Origin: an uncultured Chitinophagaceae bacterium
GTDB taxonomy: Bacteria; Bacteroidota; Bacteroidia; Chitinophagales; Chitinophagaceae
Assembly: GCA_903870685.1 (NCBI GenBank)
Contig: CAIQDX010000120.1
Location: 1-58,683, forward strand
Direction: 5' to 3'
Length of the DNA stretch: 58,683 nt
Shown here: positions 42,166-52,423 of the stretch, piece by piece
How the letters are laid out: each line of letters opens with the position of its first letter
Numbering within the stretch: the stretch's first letter is position 1
Made by a program: the position numbers and the translations under genes
The notes under the pieces: model-generated
What the model was told of the DNA's origin: nothing
Seen by the model: the letters and a program-made list of their open reading frames with translations, nothing else
The model's database searches: none

Positions 42166-42284
42166 ATTTAATTCAATTGCAGAGTTTGTAATCTATACTT
42201 ATCTCGAGTGCAAGATAACCTTTTAAATATAAATCGGAAACGTATAAAAATTTGGTTATTACGAATTAAGGTGTTTTTTAACAA

Positions 42285-42296
42285 TGACGGCGTAAC
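42285..42296. promoter_or_regulatory. TGACGGC-containing site upstream of the 602-residue gene
   Basis: TGACGGCGTAAC shares TGACGGC with the dyad at 37516 and lies about 57 bases before a candidate -7 box TACGTTTC (42244-42237, minus strand). The second half-site is degenerate, so the site is only suggestive. A perfect TAACATGTTA palindrome overlaps its right side. Confidence 0.35.
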
Positions 42297-42314
42297 ATGT
42301 TAATTAAAAAGGAA

Positions 42315-43868
42315 TTAATTCTTTGCTTTTCGGCCTTGCAAAAATGTTTTTCTTCTTATCTCCTGAACAGGAATGCTTTCAATTTTGCTTTCTAACCAAG
42401 CAATGATATCGAGGTACATAAAAGAACGACTTTCTAAAGGATTACCTTGAAATTGTTGCAATTTCTCTTTCAGGTTTTCAAATGCAGGAATTAATTTTTG
42501 ACTTGATAAAGAAAATGATTTGCGAATAAATTTAAAAATCTCTTCTTCAACAGTACTCAAGTTTTTCATCTTCGCCATAAAACGATAAACCGATTTAACC
42601 AAATATTCCAACAACTGGTCATTGCCCAATTCGTAATGTGCAATTAAATGTAACAGTCTTGCATAACATTGCAGATCTGTTCGCAGATCAACTTTCCAAT
42701 TAATTATTTTGTTTAGATAATCAATTGCTTTTTCATTATCACCACTTCCAAAATACAAGCAGGCAATTTTATAGTAAAATACCAAAACACGATGACGATC
42801 AAGATGCAAATGATATTCTTCTAATTTTTCTTCGATGTATGGAACCAATTTCAATCCTTCGGTAAAAGTTCCTTCTAAAAAATGTTTATTGATCTTGGCA
42901 ATTAGTAAGTAAACAAAGGTTTGAATACGTGCATTAGCATTGATATTTCCATCATGCGAAACAGAAAATGATTCAAATATTTTTATATACTCATCAAATT
43001 TTTCATAATTATTTAAGTTGAATTGTGCACTCAATAAATTGTGCATGCCTCTTATGTATTGCCCAATCTCATTGGTTTTCATGACAGGTGACTCTTCAAA
43101 TAAATCGACCCATTTTTTTGTGTACCGATAATACATCAACAGATCCTGCAAAATAAATCCATACCAACAATAAGATTGATAGAGATATAATTTTTCGTAA
43201 AATCCTAATTGTTTGGAATCATAAATTGGAAGATTTGTTTCGAAAAATATTTTAACTGCTTCCACATCTTTTTCATCTCTTGCATGACCATGTTTTATAT
43301 ACCAACCATATAATTCCAATGCTAGATTTGATAATTTACTGATCAAAGAAAGTCGAAGATTTATTTCATCAGATTCTATACTTAATTCTTCTGCACGATT
43401 TGCCATACTTCTTGTGATATGCAATGCTTCAATCTTTTTTTCGAAAATGATAGCCTGCAATTGATACGTGATCTGATTATTATTTTTTGCAACTTCTTTT
43501 AATTTATCTAACACTTTTAAACTTTGCAAATACAAACCTTTGTTATAAAGAATTCGTGCAAAATCTAATTGTTCGTGCAAACGAATATCGATATTACCAC
43601 CATCTTCGATCAACCGTAAACTCGATAAAATTTGTTTATACAAATGTGCTTTGCTGTTGCTGAGTTGTTGCTTTTTAATGCTGCTGTTCTTTTTTAATAA
43701 AGCAACTTCATCATATATATCCATTTTATCCAGCGCATCAAAAAGCTGAACGATTTTTAAATCTTCGCTTCCCGAATTTCGTTGCACATATAATTTAAAA
43801 TTGCGCTTCTCGCCTTTTTCGAGCGATTTAATCAGTTGAAACAATATGTCGGTACTCCGGTTGGGCAT
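42315..43868 (-). CDS. Helical repeat protein, Bacteroidota-type, unknown function
   Basis: A 517-residue all-helical protein without signal peptide or membrane segment. Tandem helix pairs of TPR-like length are visible (LYLQSLKVLDKLKEVAKNNNQITYQLQAIIFEKKIEAL; IACLYFGSGDNEKAIDYLNKIINWKVDLRTDLQCYARLLHLIAHYELGND). The N-terminus NRSTDILFQLIKSLEKGEKRNFKLYV and the C-terminal RRKTFLQGRKAKN are basic. The fold suggests a scaffold or interaction protein; no catalytic motif is seen. It diverges from leuA. Confidence 0.75.
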   Translation of the reverse strand: MPNRSTDILFQLIKSLEKGEKRNFKLYVQRNSGSEDLKIVQLFDALDKMDIYDEVALLKKNSSIKKQQLSNSKAHLYKQILSSLRLIEDGGNIDIRLHEQLDFARILYNKGLYLQSLKVLDKLKEVAKNNNQITYQLQAIIFEKKIEALHITRSMANRAEELSIESDEINLRLSLISKLSNLALELYGWYIKHGHARDEKDVEAVKIFFETNLPIYDSKQLGFYEKLYLYQSYCWYGFILQDLLMYYRYTKKWVDLFEESPVMKTNEIGQYIRGMHNLLSAQFNLNNYEKFDEYIKIFESFSVSHDGNINANARIQTFVYLLIAKINKHFLEGTFTEGLKLVPYIEEKLEEYHLHLDRHRVLVFYYKIACLYFGSGDNEKAIDYLNKIINWKVDLRTDLQCYARLLHLIAHYELGNDQLLEYLVKSVYRFMAKMKNLSTVEEEIFKFIRKSFSLSSQKLIPAFENLKEKLQQFQGNPLESRSFMYLDIIAWLESKIESIPVQEIRRKTFLQGRKAKN

Positions 43869-44068
43869 CGTAAAATATTTTCCTTAAAATCCTTTACTAA
43901 TAAGCATTTCAGCGTCTAAATGCAATTTTATGTAACGTAAAATACAACCAATTTTGTGCGTTAAACCCATTCTCTGCAAAGTATATTCGTAGGATGCAGG
44001 TAAACGAAAATTGGTTTCATCATAACCAAATGTAATCAACCCTGCTTTTTTAAGCTCAAATTTTTACT

Positions 44069-45232
44069 ATGAGTACTAACAAAGTCAACATTTTTGATAC
44101 CACTCTTCGCGATGGCGAACAAGTGCCGGGTTGTAAATTAAATACAAAAGAAAAAATAGAACTCGCTTTGGCATTGGAAGACTTGGGAGTTGATATTATT
44201 GAAGCTGGTTTTCCAATTTCATCGCCGGGAGATTTTACTTCTGTGAATGAGATCTCGAAGATCATTAAAAATGCAACAGTGTGCGGATTGACAAGAGCCG
44301 TTCAAAAAGATATCGAAGTTGCTGCCGAAGCTTTGAAGTATGCAAAACGTCCTCGCATTCATACAGGCATTGGCACATCAGATTTCCACATCAAAGGAAA
44401 ATTTAATTCTAATAGAGAAGATATTTTATTGCGTGCCATTCAATGTGTAAAGTGGGCAAAGAATTTTGTTGATGATGTTGAATTTTATGCTGAAGATGCA
44501 GGCAGAACTGATAATGATTATTTAGCCAGAGTGATTGAAGCAGTAATTAAAGCAGGTGCAACTGTTGTAAATATCCCTGACACTACCGGTTATTGTTTGC
44601 CAAATCAATATGGAAATAAAATTGCTTACTTGATGAACAATGTTTCAAACATAGACAGAGCAACAATTTCATGCCATTGCCATAACGATCTTGGATTAGC
44701 AACTGCTAATTCAATCGAAGGTGTAATTAATGGTGCAAGACAAATTGAATGTACGATAAATGGTTTGGGCGAAAGAGCCGGCAACACTTCATTAGAAGAA
44801 GTTGTGATGGTTTTAAAACAACATAAAGATTTAGGTTTTTATACAAACGTTAATACAAAAGAATTAAATCCAATGAGTCGCAGAGTAAGCGATGTGATGC
44901 GCATGCCGGTTCAACCAAACAAAGCAATTGTTGGAGCAAATGCATTTTCGCATTCATCAGGAATTCATCAGGATGGATTTTTAAAGAGTGCCATTACATA
45001 TGAAATTATCGATCCAGTTGAAGTAGGTGCCGATATTTCTAAAATAGTTTTAACAGCACGCAGCGGCAGAAGTGCTTTAGCTTTTCGTTTGAAAAAATTA
45101 GGTTACGATTTTAATAGAAATGATGTAGATGCTTTGTATGAAAAATTTTTACAAGTAGCTGATAATAAAAAAGAAGTGGGTGATGATGATCTGCATCAAA
45201 TGGCGAAACAACACGAAACTGTTGAAGCATAA
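44069..45232 (+). CDS. leuA: 2-isopropylmalate synthase, short form
   Basis: Condenses 2-ketoisovalerate with acetyl-CoA, the first step of leucine synthesis. The catalytic TIM barrel has the signature [33 protein letters not shown]-like metal region, [32 protein letters not shown] and [12 protein letters not shown]. At 387 residues it lacks the C-terminal LeuA dimerisation domain that binds leucine, so it may not be feedback-inhibited. An alternative identity as a related synthase (homocitrate or citramalate) is possible, but leuB follows. No leader peptide or terminator precedes it. Confidence 0.88.
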   Translation: MSTNKVNIFDTTLRDGEQVPGCKLNTKEKIELALALEDLGVDIIEAGFPISSPGDFTSVNEISKIIKNATVCGLTRAVQKDIEVAAEALKYAKRPRIHTGIGTSDFHIKGKFNSNREDILLRAIQCVKWAKNFVDDVEFYAEDAGRTDNDYLARVIEAVIKAGATVVNIPDTTGYCLPNQYGNKIAYLMNNVSNIDRATISCHCHNDLGLATANSIEGVINGARQIECTINGLGERAGNTSLEEVVMVLKQHKDLGFYTNVNTKELNPMSRRVSDVMRMPVQPNKAIVGANAFSHSSGIHQDGFLKSAITYEIIDPVEVGADISKIVLTARSGRSALAFRLKKLGYDFNRNDVDALYEKFLQVADNKKEVGDDDLHQMAKQHETVEA

Positions 45233-45256
45233 TAATTAAAATGCTCAATTAATAAT

Positions 45257-45315
45257 TTTAAGTTGAAGTGTGCGACGCAACCGCAGTTGAACAAAAAATT
45301 AAAGTTGGTATCATG
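45257..45315 (+). repeat. Dispersed repeat copy that supplies the leuB start
   Basis: Core 45270-45281, then CCGCAGTTGAACAAAAAATT and AAAGTTGGTATCATGAAAAA, matching the usual right end AAAGCTGGTAACAAAAAAA. The leuB ATG at 45313 lies inside this right end. Oriented with transcription. Confidence 0.75.
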
Positions 45316-46428
45316 AAAAAAAATATTGCAGTAATACCCGGTGATGGCATTGGTCCTGAAGTAACAGCACAGGCTATTCGTGTTTTAGATGCAGTAGCTC
45401 AAAGGTTTCATCATGAATTTATTTATACATATTGTTTGATGGGCGCTGTTGCAATTGATAAAACAGGAAATCCATTACCTGATGAAACTATTGAAGTTTG
45501 TTTAGAAAGTGACGCTATACTATTTGGCGCAATTGGACATCCTAAATTTGATAATGATCCCAAAGCAAAAGTTAGGCCCGAACAAGGTTTACTTAAATTA
45601 AGAAAATCATTACAACTGTTTGCAAACATACGACCGGTAAGCACTTACAGCGTTTTACATCACCTGTCACCATTAAAAGAAAAACAATTAGAAGGTGTTG
45701 ATTTTATCATCTTCCGCGAATTAACAGGCGGTATTTATTTTGGTAAAAAAGAATTGATTGAAGATGATACAAAAGCAATTGATGAATGTGTTTACTCTGT
45801 TAATGAAATAGAACGCATTGCACATATTGCTTTTAAAAATGCACAATTAAGAAAGAAAAAATTAACGCTGGTTGATAAAGCAAATGTTTTAGAAACATCT
45901 CGCTTGTGGAGAAGAGTTGTTCAAAATATTGCAAAAGAATATGCTGATGTTGCCGTTGATTATATGTTTGTTGATAACGCTGCCATGCAAATAATTTTAA
46001 ATCCAAAACAGTTTGATGTAATTCTTACCGAAAATATGTTTGGCGATATTATTAGTGATGAAGCAAGTGTTTTAAGTGGTTCTATTGGTCTGTTGCCTTC
46101 TGCATCGTACGGTGTTTGCACTGCATTGTTCGAACCGATTCATGGTTCTTATCCGCAAGCAGTTGGAAAAGATATTGCAAATCCTATTGGTTCTATTTTA
46201 TCTGCTGCCATGATGCTGGATTATTTTCAAATGCATGAAGAAGCTGCAAGAGTTAGACAAGGTGTTGCATGGACTTTACAAAACAAATTTGTTACAAAAG
46301 ATATTGATCCAATTAATTTTTATTTCACAACAACTGTTGGTGAATTAATAAGCGATTTTGTGATCAATAAAATAACAGACGAGATCAATCACGAAAATAT
46401 TGAATTAAGAAAATCAACGATTATATAA
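45313..46428 (+). CDS. leuB: 3-isopropylmalate dehydrogenase
   Basis: Oxidative decarboxylation of 3-isopropylmalate in leucine synthesis, NAD-dependent. The 371-residue protein starts [22 protein letters not shown], continues with [29 protein letters not shown], the substrate-binding Arg motif, [27 protein letters not shown], the metal Asp residues in [33 protein letters not shown] and [15 protein letters not shown] start at MKKN; fifteen upstream codons are repeat sequence. leuC and leuD, needed between LeuA and LeuB, are not in the window. ilvD starts 1 base after the stop. Confidence 0.95.
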   Translation: MKKNIAVIPGDGIGPEVTAQAIRVLDAVAQRFHHEFIYTYCLMGAVAIDKTGNPLPDETIEVCLESDAILFGAIGHPKFDNDPKAKVRPEQGLLKLRKSLQLFANIRPVSTYSVLHHLSPLKEKQLEGVDFIIFRELTGGIYFGKKELIEDDTKAIDECVYSVNEIERIAHIAFKNAQLRKKKLTLVDKANVLETSRLWRRVVQNIAKEYADVAVDYMFVDNAAMQIILNPKQFDVILTENMFGDIISDEASVLSGSIGLLPSASYGVCTALFEPIHGSYPQAVGKDIANPIGSILSAAMMLDYFQMHEEAARVRQGVAWTLQNKFVTKDIDPINFYFTTTVGELISDFVINKITDEINHENIELRKSTII

Positions 46429-46429
46429 G

Positions 46430-48115
46430 ATGTCAGAATTAAACAAGTACAGTAAAACATTAACACAAGACGAAACACAACCACATTCTTTGGCTATGTA
46501 TTATGGCATTGGAATGAAGGATGAAGATTTTAAAAAAGCACAGGTCGGAATTGTGAGTATGGGTTGGGATGGCAATCCTTGTAACATGCATTTGAATGAT
46601 CTGGCAACAACAGTTCGTGAAGCTGTGAATACCACAGAAGGCTTGCTGGGACTGCGTTTTTACACTATTGGTGTGAGTGATGGAATTAGTATGGGAACTG
46701 ATGGTATGCGTTATAGTTTAGTAAGTCGCGATATTATTGCCGATAGCATTGAAACAAATGCAGGTGCTCAATATTATGATGCGTTAATTACAATTCCGGG
46801 TTGCGATAAAAATATGCCTGGCTCTATTATGGCAATGGGAAGATTAAATCGTCCAAGTATTATGTTGTATGGAGGAACGATTGCTCCCGGACATTATCAT
46901 GGCGAAGATTTAAATATTGTTTCTTCATTTGAAGCATTGGGTAAAAAATTGGCTGGCAATTTATCTGAAGAAGATTTTAAAGGCATTGTAAAAAATAGTT
47001 GTCCTGGTGCAGGTGCATGCGGTGGCATGTACACAGCCAACACCATGGCCAGTGCGATTGAAGCATTGGGAATGAGTTTACCTTATTCATCTTCCAATCC
47101 TGCAATTAGTGAAGAGAAACAAAAAGAATGTGCATCAATTGGTGAAGCCATAAAATTATTATTAGAAAAAGATATCAAACCAAGAGATATCATGACACGC
47201 AAAGCATTCGATAATGCAATGACCGTTGTAATGGTTCTTGGGGGAAGCACCAATGCTGTGTTGCATTTAATTGCAATGGCAAAAAGTGTTGGTGTTAAAT
47301 TAACGCAGGACGATTTTCAAACCATCAGTAATAAAATCCCTGTACTTGCAGATTTTAAACCATCAGGAAAATATTTAATGGAAGATCTTCATAAATATGG
47401 TGGTGTTCCAGCTGTGATGAAATATTTATTGAAGAATGGATTATTGCATGGTGATTGTTTAACAGCTACAGGAAAAACAATTGCAGAAAATTTAGCTACA
47501 GCACCTGATTTAGATTTTGATCAACAAAAAATAATTGCTCCATTAACAAATCCATTAAAAGCAACAGGTCACTTACAAATTTTATACGGCAATCTCGCAA
47601 CAGGCGGAAGCGTTGCAAAAATTTCCGGAAAAGAAGGCGAACGTTTTGAAGGAACTGCAAGAGTTTTTAATGGCGAAAAAGATGTGATTGAAGGAATAAG
47701 AAATGGCAAAGTTCATGCTGGTGATGTTGTTGTCATTCGTAACATCGGACCGAAAGGTGCACCGGGTATGCCTGAAATGTTGAAACCCACAGGAGCCATT
47801 ATTGGTGCGGGTTTGGGCAAATCGGTTGCGTTGATAACTGATGGAAGATTTAGTGGTGGCACACATGGTTTTGTCGTCGGTCACATCACACCTGAAGCAC
47901 AAGATGGTGGACTGATTGCATTAGTTGAAGATGATGATATTATTGAAATTGATGCTAATAAAAATTCACTCATTTTAAAAGTTGCTGATGATGTAATTGC
48001 AAAAAGAAGAGCAGCTTGGAAACAACCTGCATTAAAAGCAACCAGTGGTGTTTTATTTAAATATGCAAAATTAGTTAAGACCGCTGCTGATGGTTGTGTA
48101 ACGGACGAAGATTAA
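46430..48115 (+). CDS. ilvD: Dihydroxy-acid dehydratase
   Basis: Dehydrates dihydroxy-acids to the 2-keto acids of valine and isoleucine, using an iron-sulfur cluster. The 561 residues contain the cluster cysteines in [12 protein letters not shown] and [43 protein letters not shown], the Mg-binding GGSVAKISG region, [15 protein letters not shown] and the C-terminal [27 protein letters not shown]. It is the third gene of the branched-chain operon, right after leuB and 28 bases before ilvB. Confidence 0.96.
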   Translation: MSELNKYSKTLTQDETQPHSLAMYYGIGMKDEDFKKAQVGIVSMGWDGNPCNMHLNDLATTVREAVNTTEGLLGLRFYTIGVSDGISMGTDGMRYSLVSRDIIADSIETNAGAQYYDALITIPGCDKNMPGSIMAMGRLNRPSIMLYGGTIAPGHYHGEDLNIVSSFEALGKKLAGNLSEEDFKGIVKNSCPGAGACGGMYTANTMASAIEALGMSLPYSSSNPAISEEKQKECASIGEAIKLLLEKDIKPRDIMTRKAFDNAMTVVMVLGGSTNAVLHLIAMAKSVGVKLTQDDFQTISNKIPVLADFKPSGKYLMEDLHKYGGVPAVMKYLLKNGLLHGDCLTATGKTIAENLATAPDLDFDQQKIIAPLTNPLKATGHLQILYGNLATGGSVAKISGKEGERFEGTARVFNGEKDVIEGIRNGKVHAGDVVVIRNIGPKGAPGMPEMLKPTGAIIGAGLGKSVALITDGRFSGGTHGFVVGHITPEAQDGGLIALVEDDDIIEIDANKNSLILKVADDVIAKRRAAWKQPALKATSGVLFKYAKLVKTAADGCVTDED

Positions 48116-48143
48116 AATAAATCATTAAAATAAATTTTGAGTT

Positions 48144-49880
48144 ATGGAAACCTTTGAAATAACAAAAGAAAAAGAAGTTGCAAAAGCAATACATAATATA
48201 TCAGGTTCGCAAGCTGTATTAGAAGCATTTATTGCCGAAGGGGTACATACTATTTTCGGTTATCCTGGTGGTGCCATCATGCCAATCTATGATGCGTTGT
48301 ATGATTATAATGATAAAGTAAAACATATTCTCGTTCGTCACGAGCAAGGTGCAATCCACGCTGCACAAGGCTTTGCAAGAAGTAGTGGAAAAGTTGGTGC
48401 TGTGTTTGCAACTAGCGGACCCGGTGCTACAAACTTAGTAACTGGCTTAGCAGATGCCATGATTGACAGTACTCCTGTTGTTTGTATAACCGGACAAGTG
48501 TTTGCGCATTTATTAGGAACAGATGCATTTCAGGAAACTGATGTTATAAATATTACTGCACCAGTTACTAAATGGAATTATCAAATTACAGATGCAACTG
48601 AAATTCCTCATGTGTTAGCAAAAGCATTTTACATCGCAAGAACAGGAAGACCCGGACCTGTATTAATTGATATCACTAAAAATGCACAAATTCAAAAATT
48701 CGATTACGAAGGTTATACAAAATGCGAGCATATTAGAAGCTATCGTCCAAAACCAATTGTTCGCAAAGAATATGTTGAAGAAGCTGCCAAATTAATTAAT
48801 GAAGCAAAAAAACCATTTGTAATTTTTGGTCAGGGAATTATTTTAGGTAAAGCAGAAAAAGAATTCAAAGCGTTTATAGAAAAAGGTGGATTACCTGCAG
48901 CATGGACTGTTCTTGGATTAAGTGCATTACCAACCGATCATCCGCAAAACGTTGGTATGCTTGGAATGCACGGAAATTACGGACCAAATGTTTTAACGAA
49001 TGAATGCGATGTATTAATTGCGATTGGTATGCGTTTCGATGATCGTGTTACCGGACGTTTAGATAAATATGCCAAACAAGCCAAAGTAATTCATCTCGAT
49101 ATTGATCCTTCGGAGATTGATAAAAATGTAAAGTCAACTGTTCCTGTTTGGGGCGATTGTAAAGAAACTTTACCAATGCTCACAAAACTTATCGAACAAA
49201 AACAACATACTGATTGGTTGAAAAAGTTTAATGAGTTCACGCAAAAAGAAATTGAAATTGTTATCAACGATGAACTGAATCCGAAAACAGAGATCATGAC
49301 GATGGGTGAAGTCATTAAAACATTAAATGAATTAACAAATGGTGATGCAATAATAGTAACTGATGTTGGACAACATCAAATGGTGGCATGCCGTTATGCA
49401 AAATTTAATCAATCAAAAAGTAATATTACTTCCGGTGGTTTGGGCACCATGGGTTTTGGTTTACCTGCAGCCATCGGTGCAAAATTAGGCGCACCCGAAA
49501 GAACAATTATTGAAATAGTTGGTGATGGTGGTTTTCAAATGACCATTCAGGAATTAGGAACTATCATGCAATATAAAGTTGATGTAAAAATCATCATTTT
49601 AAATAATCAGTTTTTAGGAATGGTTCGTCAATGGCAACAATTGTTCAACGACAAACGGTATTCATTTGTTGATATTCAAAGTCCCGATTTTGTTCAGGTA
49701 GCAAAAGGTTATGGCATTGCAGGACAAAGTATTAAAGACAGAAAAGATTTAAAAGCTGCATTGCAGGAAATGCTTGCTCACAAAGGATCTTATTTGTTAG
49801 AAGTAATGGTGGGCAAAGAAAATAATGTATTTCCAATGGTGCCGCAAGGATGCAGTGTAAGTGAAATTAGATTACAATAA
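48144..49880 (+). CDS. ilvB: Acetolactate synthase large subunit
   Basis: TPP-dependent enzyme forming acetolactate or acetohydroxybutyrate. The 578 residues have the N-terminal PYR domain with EAFIAEGVHTIFGYPGGAIMPIYDAL and the catalytic Glu in LVRHEQGAIHAAQGFAR, the FAD-binding middle domain (GMLGMHGNYGPN; GMRFDDRVTGR), and the C-terminal TPP motif EIVGDGGFQMTIQELGTIMQYKVDVKIIILNNQFLGMV. The small regulatory subunit is the next gene, separated by 90 bases that contain a repeat copy. Confidence 0.96.
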   Translation: METFEITKEKEVAKAIHNISGSQAVLEAFIAEGVHTIFGYPGGAIMPIYDALYDYNDKVKHILVRHEQGAIHAAQGFARSSGKVGAVFATSGPGATNLVTGLADAMIDSTPVVCITGQVFAHLLGTDAFQETDVINITAPVTKWNYQITDATEIPHVLAKAFYIARTGRPGPVLIDITKNAQIQKFDYEGYTKCEHIRSYRPKPIVRKEYVEEAAKLINEAKKPFVIFGQGIILGKAEKEFKAFIEKGGLPAAWTVLGLSALPTDHPQNVGMLGMHGNYGPNVLTNECDVLIAIGMRFDDRVTGRLDKYAKQAKVIHLDIDPSEIDKNVKSTVPVWGDCKETLPMLTKLIEQKQHTDWLKKFNEFTQKEIEIVINDELNPKTEIMTMGEVIKTLNELTNGDAIIVTDVGQHQMVACRYAKFNQSKSNITSGGLGTMGFGLPAAIGAKLGAPERTIIEIVGDGGFQMTIQELGTIMQYKVDVKIIILNNQFLGMVRQWQQLFNDKRYSFVDIQSPDFVQVAKGYGIAGQSIKDRKDLKAALQEMLAHKGSYLLEVMVGKENNVFPMVPQGCSVSEIRLQ

Positions 49881-49950
49881 TTTTTGTACCAACAATAGAA
49901 CAAAAATGAAACTTTAGTTGCGTCGCACTCTTGTACGACAAAACAAATTT
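49881..49950 (-). repeat. Dispersed GTGCGACGCAAC repeat, inverted copy between ilvB and ilvH
   Basis: On the plus strand TTTTTGTACCAACAATAGAA and GTTGCGTCGCAC (49917-49928) followed by TCTTGTACG. It is thus oriented against transcription and corresponds to the left arm of the full element. Confidence 0.72.
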
Positions 49951-49970
49951 CAACAAAAAAATTATAAATT

Positions 49971-50612
49971 ATGAGTACAATAAAACAAAATAATTCTGCC
50001 ACACATCTACCATCCGGTGTTGCTGGTAAACACGATTTTACAATTACAGTTTATACCGAAAACCAGGTTGGTTTATTAAATCGTATCGCAATAATTTTTT
50101 CAAGAAGAAAAATTAATATCGAAAGTTTAAATGTTTCTCCTTCAGAAGCAGAAGGAATACATCGTTTCACAATTGTAATTAGCGAAACAGAAGAAGTTGT
50201 AAGAAAACTTTGTCGTCAAATAGAAAAACAAGTTGAAGTTTTAAAAGCTTATTATAATACCGATGATGAAATCATTTGGCAAGAGATGGCTTTATATAAA
50301 GTGCCAACGGATGTTATTACCGAAAAAGTAAAAGTCGAAAGATTATTACATCAGCATGGCGCAAGAGCTGTTGTAATTAGAAAAGATTATACAATTTTTG
50401 AAACAACCGGTCACCGTGAAGAAACAGAAGGATTAATAAAAGCATTGGAACCTTATGGATTAATTGAATTTGTTCGCAGTGCAAGAGTGGCTATCATTAA
50501 GGCCAGTCATGGGTTTCATGAAAAATTAAAAGAGTTCGAACAAACCGAACCCGGCGAAGAATTAATTGAAAATGAATTTTTAGATAAACAAGAAGAAGTT
50601 TTCACGATGTAA
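49971..50612 (+). CDS. ilvH: Acetolactate synthase small (regulatory) subunit
   Basis: Regulatory subunit that confers valine feedback on IlvB. The N-terminal ACT domain is clear (HDFTITVYTENQVGLLNRIAIIFSRRKINIESLNVSPSEAEGIHRFTIVI), followed by the ALS small-subunit C-terminal domain (EKVKVERLLHQHGARAVVIRKDYTIFETTGHREETEGLIKALEPYGLIEFVRSARVAI). At 213 residues it is longer than the enterobacterial form (about 160), owing to a 20-residue N-terminal lead and an acidic C-terminal tail (EPGEELIENEFLDKQEEVF). Confidence 0.93.
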   Translation: MSTIKQNNSATHLPSGVAGKHDFTITVYTENQVGLLNRIAIIFSRRKINIESLNVSPSEAEGIHRFTIVISETEEVVRKLCRQIEKQVEVLKAYYNTDDEIIWQEMALYKVPTDVITEKVKVERLLHQHGARAVVIRKDYTIFETTGHREETEGLIKALEPYGLIEFVRSARVAIIKASHGFHEKLKEFEQTEPGEELIENEFLDKQEEVFTM

Positions 50613-50629
50613 TGTTGAGCAAAGATTAA

Positions 50630-50696
50630 AGCGTACAAGTGTGCGACGCAACGAAGTAAAATTGAAAAACAAAAGCTGGTAACATAATTTTAAAAA
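50630..50696 (+). repeat. Dispersed GTGCGACGCAAC repeat, single-arm copy before ilvC
   Basis: GCGTACAAGT, core 50641-50652, GAAGTAAAATTGAAAAACAA and right end AAGCTGGTAACATAATTT. One of the best-conserved single-arm copies; oriented with transcription. Confidence 0.8.
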
Positions 50697-50724
50697 CAAA
50701 TAATATCAAACAACAAAAAACAAG

Positions 50725-52209
50725 ATGGCAAATTATTTTAACACACTTTCATTAAGAGAAAAATTAAATCAATTAGGTGTTTGTGATTTTATGGACATAA
50801 GTCATTTCAATAATGGAGTGAATGCATTGAAAGGAAAAAAAATTGTGATAGTTGGTTGCGGAGCACAAGGATTAAATCAAGGATTGAATTTAAGAGATTC
50901 TGGTTTGGATGTTTCTTATACTTTACGCAAAGAAGCTATTGAAGCAAAACGTGCATCATGGAAAAGCGCAACTGAAAATGGTTTTAAGGTTGGTACTTAC
51001 GAAGAATTAATTCCAACAGCTGATTTAGTTATTAATCTTACTCCCGATAAACAACATACTTCTGTTATCACTGCAATCATGCCATTGATAAAAAAAGGGG
51101 CAACACTTTCTTATTCTCATGGATTTAATATCGTTGAAGAAGGAATGCAAATTCGTAAAGACATTACTGTAATAATGGTGGCACCAAAATGTCCGGGCTC
51201 TGAAGTTCGTGCAGAATATGTTCGTGGTTTTGGTGTACCTACTTTAATTGCAGTGCATCCTGAAAATGATCCTGAAGGAAAAGGCTGGGAACTCGCAAAA
51301 GCTTATGCGGCGGGCACTGGCGGGCATAAAGCCGGTGTTTTAAAATCATCTTTTGTTGCAGAAGTAAAATCAGATCTGATGGGCGAACAAACTATTTTAT
51401 GTGGTTTGTTGCAAACAGGTTCAATACTTTGTTTTGATAAAATGATCGAAAAAGGAATTGAAGAAGGTTATGCTTCAAAATTAATTCAATATGGTTGGGA
51501 AGTAATTACTGAAGCATTGAAACAAGGTGGTATTACTGCGATGTTCGACAGATTATCTAATCCGGCAAAAATAAAAGCGTTTGAAATTTCTGAAGAATTG
51601 AAAACAATCATGCGTCCATTATTTTGGAAACATCAGGATGATATTATGAGCGGCGAATTTTCAAAAACAATGATGGAAGATTGGGCGAATGATGATAAAA
51701 ATTTATTAGGATGGAGAGCAGAAACAGGAAATACTGCATTTGAAAAATCAACTGCAACTTCTGTAAAAATTACTGAACAAGAATTTTTTGATAATGGTTT
51801 ATTAATGGTGGCAATGGTTAGAGCCGGTGTTGAATTAGCATTTGAAACAATGGTGGAAGCTGGCATTAAAGCCGAATCTGCTTATTACGAATCATTGCAT
51901 GAAACACCGTTAATAGCAAACACAATCGCTCGTAAAAAATTATTTGAAATGAACCGAGTAATTTCTGATACTGCAGAATATGGTTGTTATTTATTTAATC
52001 ATGCTTGCAAACCATTGTTAGGCGATTTCATGAAGAAAGTTGAAACAAATATCATTGGCAAAAATTTTAACGATGGAAAAGATAATGGTGTTGATAATAA
52101 AAAAATAATTGCAATTAATAAATCCATTCGCTCACATCATATTGAAGTGGTTGGTGATAAATTAAGACAAGCGATGACTGCAATGAAATCAATCAGTACA
52201 GAAGCATAA
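50725..52209 (+). CDS. ilvC: Ketol-acid reductoisomerase, class II
   Basis: NADPH- and Mg-dependent isomerisation and reduction of acetolactate. At 494 residues it is the long, class II form with duplicated helical domain, as in E. coli and most Bacteroidota. The Rossmann motif is [22 protein letters not shown]; other landmarks are [83 protein letters not shown] with metal-binding Asp and Glu, and [16 protein letters not shown]. It ends the branched-chain operon; gltB begins 214 bases later. Confidence 0.96.
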   Translation: MANYFNTLSLREKLNQLGVCDFMDISHFNNGVNALKGKKIVIVGCGAQGLNQGLNLRDSGLDVSYTLRKEAIEAKRASWKSATENGFKVGTYEELIPTADLVINLTPDKQHTSVITAIMPLIKKGATLSYSHGFNIVEEGMQIRKDITVIMVAPKCPGSEVRAEYVRGFGVPTLIAVHPENDPEGKGWELAKAYAAGTGGHKAGVLKSSFVAEVKSDLMGEQTILCGLLQTGSILCFDKMIEKGIEEGYASKLIQYGWEVITEALKQGGITAMFDRLSNPAKIKAFEISEELKTIMRPLFWKHQDDIMSGEFSKTMMEDWANDDKNLLGWRAETGNTAFEKSTATSVKITEQEFFDNGLLMVAMVRAGVELAFETMVEAGIKAESAYYESLHETPLIANTIARKKLFEMNRVISDTAEYGCYLFNHACKPLLGDFMKKVETNIIGKNFNDGKDNGVDNKKIIAINKSIRSHHIEVVGDKLRQAMTAMKSISTEA

Positions 52210-52359
52210 GTTTTTATAATCGTACCAATTTAAAATAATTGCAATCGTTCAATAAAAAAATTGATTAAAAATCTATGAATTTGAATCTTATTTGGCGTCT
52301 TATCTAAATAAGTGAATAAATTTTTGGACAATTTTATAGTCAAATTGATATTTTTTGGA

Positions 52360-52367
52360 TATTTTTG
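52360..52367 (+). promoter_or_regulatory. Candidate -7 box upstream of gltB
   Basis: TATTTTTG, a perfect TAnnTTTG, 56 bases before the gltB ATG. A TTG at the standard -33 distance is missing. No terminator is visible between ilvC and gltB, so read-through from ilvC is also possible. Confidence 0.4.
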
Positions 52368-52423
52368 AAAAGAACGATTGCTTGCCTGAAAAACAGTTTA
52401 CTCAGTTATTATAATTATTATCA

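Noticed and set aside
43990-44034. A 13-codon ORF (MQVNENWFHHNQM) after a TATATTCG box upstream of leuA, as a possible branched-chain leader peptide
   Set aside because: It has no run of Leu, Ile or Val codons and no terminator follows before leuA.
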